From positions 1 to 64,000 of the forward strand of contig CANHIS010000003.1 of NCBI GenBank assembly GCA_947460255.1: 64,000 nt of DNA. Direction: 5' to 3'. Below, piece by piece: positions 60,996 to 64,000 of this stretch. The translations under genes were made by a program, and so were the position numbers. Below the pieces are notes generated by a model. The model was not told where the DNA came from. It made no database searches and worked only from the letters and a program-made list of their open reading frames with translations. The DNA is from Bacteroidota bacterium (GTDB taxonomy: Bacteria; Bacteroidota; Bacteroidia; M30B66). Position 1 is the first letter of the stretch, and every line of letters starts with the position of its first letter.

Positions 60996-62141
60996 TTGCT
61001 GCGTCTTCGAATTTTCAGTTTCCTGATCCTTTTGGGAATTTCAGCCAATGCTGGAAATGGAAAGGAACTGTCGGTGCACATGGAAGGTTTACTGCACCGC
61101 ATCAAATCGAAGAAGACCGAATCTCGGCTCGATGAAATTTTCCAAAAGCTTCGCAATACTTATGGCTTTAATGGTGCAGTGTTGATTTCAGAGAAAGACC
61201 ACGTAATCTACCGGAAAGCATATGGCTATTCGGATCTTCGCGAACGAACAGAGCTCAATACAAAGAGTGTTTTTCAATTGGCTTCTGTTTCGAAGCAATT
61301 TACCGCTGTAGCGATCATGATGCTCAAAAGCCGCGGTTTACTCAATTATGACGACAAATTGATCAAATATTTCCCTGAGTTTCCTTGGAAGGAAGTAACA
61401 ATTCGTCACTTGCTCAATCACCGCAGTGGTATTCCTGATTACCGATGGTTTCTCGATCCGCTCTTGAGCGATAAAAACAAGCCTGTGAGCAACCAAGAAA
61501 TGATGCGGCAATTCGCCCTTCATAAGCCTGAACCTTATTTTACAACTGGCGCGCACCATGCCTATTCGAATTCGGGTTACGCAGTGTTGGCTGCTTTGGT
61601 TGAAAAGTTAAGTGGAACCTCTTTTTCGAATTTCATGAAGTTGGCCGTTTTCGAGCCGCTCGGTATGAAGCAATCGTACATTTATTCGAAATGCGAAAAA
61701 TCAACACCACCCAACGCTGTAAAAGGGTATGAACGCAATGGCGCTTATGAAGCTCCAAACGATGCATTTAATGGTATTACAGGCGATAAAAATGTTTACT
61801 CAACAGTTGAAGATTTATTTCTTTGGGATCAAGCGCTTTACACCAACAAGCTGCTACCACAGAATGAACTTCAACAAGCCTTTCAACCTGGTAATCCTGA
61901 GTTAAAAGGGTATCGAAATTATGGCTTTGGTTGGAGAATCAACCAGCATTTCACCGCCAAGAAAATAGTTTATCATAGCGGTTGGTGGAGAGGTTTTAGA
62001 ACTTTTTTCATGAGAAATCTCGATGATCACAGCACAATAATTATCCTGTCGAACACCGTTAATTATTCCATCAATAGCCTTGGCGAACTATACAGTTTGA
62101 TGATGAAAGGTGAAGTGGATTCGCTGGTTACAGAATACTAA
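60996..62141 (+). CDS. Serine hydrolase, beta-lactamase/class C PBP family
   Basis: 381 aa from a TTG start, needed to include the signal peptide (LRLRIFSFLILLGISANA); the first in-frame ATG would remove it. Catalytic motifs: SVSK (Ser97, Lys100), YSN (Tyr190) and HSG near the C-terminus. It belongs to the wide class C beta-lactamase-like esterase/peptidase group. Likely periplasmic. The start codon is inferred from the signal peptide. Confidence 0.85.
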   Translation: MLRLRIFSFLILLGISANAGNGKELSVHMEGLLHRIKSKKTESRLDEIFQKLRNTYGFNGAVLISEKDHVIYRKAYGYSDLRERTELNTKSVFQLASVSKQFTAVAIMMLKSRGLLNYDDKLIKYFPEFPWKEVTIRHLLNHRSGIPDYRWFLDPLLSDKNKPVSNQEMMRQFALHKPEPYFTTGAHHAYSNSGYAVLAALVEKLSGTSFSNFMKLAVFEPLGMKQSYIYSKCEKSTPPNAVKGYERNGAYEAPNDAFNGITGDKNVYSTVEDLFLWDQALYTNKLLPQNELQQAFQPGNPELKGYRNYGFGWRINQHFTAKKIVYHSGWWRGFRTFFMRNLDDHSTIIILSNTVNYSINSLGELYSLMMKGEVDSLVTEY

Positions 62142-62211
62142 AATCAGTTATTCTTTTCTCTGTTCAATTGGTTAACCTTTTGTAATTTTCGGCTCCCGAA
62201 AGCAAACCTCT

Positions 62212-64000
62212 ATGTTAAAGAAAATCCTTATCACTGTTAGCATTATTCTAGTTCTTCTTATTGGTGGAACTTGGTATTGGCTTCATTCGCTTTTACCTAT
62301 TTACGATGGAACACAATCTTTGAAAGGGCTTAAGGATAAAACAGAAGTGTACTTCGATAAATTTGGCGTTCCGCACATTTATGCAGCCAATGAAACCGAT
62401 GCATATTTCGCGCTCGGTTACGTGGTTGCTCAGGATCGTTTGTTTCAATTAGAAATGATTCGCCGTTTGGCTGGCGGAAGATTGGCCGAAGTACTGGGCT
62501 CATCGATGCTTAAATCGGATAAATTTTTCAGAACAATCGGACTCAACAAGCACGCTGAATGGTCGGAAGCGGAATTCAGAAAAAATGCCCCTGTAAACAT
62601 TCAAGCCAGCACAGATGCATATATCGCTGGGGTAAATTCCTACATCGAAAATGGAACCAATCCTTTCGAGTTTACGGTGCTTGGGATTGAAAAAGAGCCA
62701 TTTAAACTCAAGGATGTTTACTTGATTATTGGCTATATGGCTCTTGGTTTTGCGGAGGGTTTTCGAATTGATCCGATGGTTGAAGGCGTTTACCGTAAGG
62801 TAGGCGATGTTTACATGGATGAACTTGAACTGGGATGGCCCAAAGGTTCTACAACGATTCCCGTAACCGGTGGAAAACCGCTTGCAGGTGCCGCATTTAG
62901 TAACGAAGTTTCAGCTTTAATCGACCTTTTTCCGGTAGCACCTTGGATGGGTTCAAATAGTTGGGTGTTAGCGCCTTCACGCACCAAATCGAAGTCTACT
63001 CTTCTCTGCAACGACACCCACATGGGCTACTCACAACCAGCCGTTTGGTACGAAGCACATTTGGAGTATCCTGGATTTAAGCATTACGGGAATTACATTG
63101 CTGGCTTGCCTTTCGCATTAGTTGGACACAACGATTTCTGTGGCAACGGACTAACCATGTTCGAAAACGATGACACCGATTTCTTTATCGAGAAAGTGGA
63201 GAACGATAGGGTAATGCACAAAAACGAGTGGACTCCGTTGGTGAAAAGAACTGAAAAAATCAAAGTAAAAGACGACAAAGAAGTAACTCTCAAGATTGCC
63301 GAAACACCACATGGGCCGCTCATTCAAGACGTTTTTGAAGACTTTCCTTTGTACCAACAACCAGTTTCGGTTTGGTGGAATTTCCTTAAATTTCCTGCAC
63401 GATCGCTTGAAGCTGTTTACGGAATCAACCACTCTAAATCGATGGATGATGCCCGTTCAGCTGCCGCTTTGATTGATGCGCCTGGTTTAAATGTAATGTA
63501 TGGCGACAAAGACGGACACATTGCTTGGTGGGCAGCGGCCAAATTAGTGAAGCGCCGAAACGGCTTGATGAGCAAACGTTTTCTTGATGGTTCAACAGGC
63601 AATGATGATCCTTTAGGTTACTTCACTTTCGACGAAAATCCAAAATCTGAAGATCCTGCATCTGGATTTGTTTATTCGGCCAACAATCAACCAGACTCAT
63701 GCGCTGTAGGCTTGTATCCAGGATATTATGTTCCAGAAGACCGTGCTTTGAATATATCCACCAGCATCCTCTCAAAGTCCGATTGGGATGTTGAATCCTG
63801 CAAGCAACTCATGGTGAACAGCACAAGTTCCGTTTACCCAAAAACAGCTAAACACCTGCTGAAAATTCTCAAGACGCTCAATTCCGATGCTTTGTCGACT
63901 GAAGCAGCCAACCGTTTATCGAGTTGGGAAGGTGAGCATGGACTTGAATCTGTTGGCCCGGTGATTTATTACCGCTGGATTTACAACATTCTCTTCATGG
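62212..64000 (+). CDS. Penicillin acylase family protein, partial (C-terminus outside window)
   Basis: At least 596 aa, open at the window edge. One N-terminal membrane segment or signal (ILITVSIILVLLIGGTWYW) is followed by DKFGVPHIYAANETDAYFALGYVVAQDRLFQLE, the family's alpha-chain start. The Ntn-hydrolase nucleophile is expected at Ser248 in MGSNSWVLAP, where the precursor is cut. It hydrolyses amide bonds such as acyl-homoserine lactones or N-acyl compounds; the substrate is unknown. Confidence 0.9.
   Translation, partial: MLKKILITVSIILVLLIGGTWYWLHSLLPIYDGTQSLKGLKDKTEVYFDKFGVPHIYAANETDAYFALGYVVAQDRLFQLEMIRRLAGGRLAEVLGSSMLKSDKFFRTIGLNKHAEWSEAEFRKNAPVNIQASTDAYIAGVNSYIENGTNPFEFTVLGIEKEPFKLKDVYLIIGYMALGFAEGFRIDPMVEGVYRKVGDVYMDELELGWPKGSTTIPVTGGKPLAGAAFSNEVSALIDLFPVAPWMGSNSWVLAPSRTKSKSTLLCNDTHMGYSQPAVWYEAHLEYPGFKHYGNYIAGLPFALVGHNDFCGNGLTMFENDDTDFFIEKVENDRVMHKNEWTPLVKRTEKIKVKDDKEVTLKIAETPHGPLIQDVFEDFPLYQQPVSVWWNFLKFPARSLEAVYGINHSKSMDDARSAAALIDAPGLNVMYGDKDGHIAWWAAAKLVKRRNGLMSKRFLDGSTGNDDPLGYFTFDENPKSEDPASGFVYSANNQPDSCAVGLYPGYYVPEDRALNISTSILSKSDWDVESCKQLMVNSTSSVYPKTAKHLLKILKTLNSDALSTEAANRLSSWEGEHGLESVGPVIYYRWIYNILFM

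Noticed and set aside
1-64000. CRISPR array, prophage or insertion sequence
   Set aside because: No regularly spaced direct repeats, phage structural genes or transposase motifs were seen.

Overview
The window is chromosomal DNA of a Bacteroidota member, most likely Flavobacteriales and near Cryomorphaceae or Crocinitomicaceae (family placement is inference). Evidence: many promoters of the Bacteroidota type (TAnnTTTG or TAnnTTCG -7 box), few Shine-Dalgarno sequences, several secreted proteins with type IX secretion (T9SS) sorting domains of type A or B, a PhoR/PhoB pair, a fused E1 alpha/beta alpha-ketoacid dehydrogenase, and GCTD...NY...DGxC cysteine motifs.

Layout. 1-3446: tandem array of T9SS surface proteins, one a truncated relic. 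3599-8577: a helical repeat protein, about 1.1 kb of decayed AT-rich DNA, dtd and typA. 8675-15503: T9SS protein, PhoR/PhoB-like pair, MATE transporter, RlmI-like methyltransferase, PIN toxin/antitoxin and a small cytochrome c. 15741-21752: sulfur cluster A, with a kelch-like T9SS protein, Crp/Fnr regulator 1, two rhodaneses, two small cysteine-bearing membrane proteins, a barrel protein and a persulfide dioxygenase-rhodanese fusion. 21839-31232: housekeeping and secreted proteins, plus an isolated transcription unit for an unusual 151-nt tRNA-like RNA. 31298-41757: sulfur cluster B, with a second dioxygenase-rhodanese fusion, sulfite exporter, two rhodaneses, UspA, split YeeE/YedE, TsdA-type cytochrome, SoxB-like hydrolase, periplasmic DsrE-like protein, OprD-like porin and Crp/Fnr regulator 2. 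41839-64000: M48 peptidase, CorA, ABC transporter, E1 dehydrogenase, small lipoproteins, cinA, polA, T9SS proteins including a lysyl oxidase, a serine hydrolase and a truncated penicillin acylase.

How the genes work together. The sulfur clusters read as one regulon. Five palindromes of the form GTRA-N6-TYAC (allowing one or two mismatches) lie upstream of sulfur units, with centres 29.5 bp (four sites) or 30.5 bp (one site) before the -7 box, the geometry of a class II Crp-type activator. Sites in cluster A carry GTGA half-sites and lie around a regulator with Arg-Glu in its recognition helix. Sites in cluster B carry GTAA-type half-sites and lie around a paralog with Arg-Val. Both regulators share Cys78-x5-Cys84 in the effector domain. 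I propose a reactive-sulfur-sensing, SoxYZ-less route for thiosulfate or sulfane sulfur: porin, periplasmic TsdA/SoxB/DsrE/rhodanese, YeeE import, cytoplasmic rhodanese and persulfide dioxygenase, then sulfite export.

Second-tier observations: the tRNA-like RNA with an oversized variable arm; a lysyl oxidase with a T9SS tail; a set of genes with the -7 box exactly 12 nt before the start codon (leaderless mRNAs); and a 14-bp palindrome found in three coding regions and one spacer.
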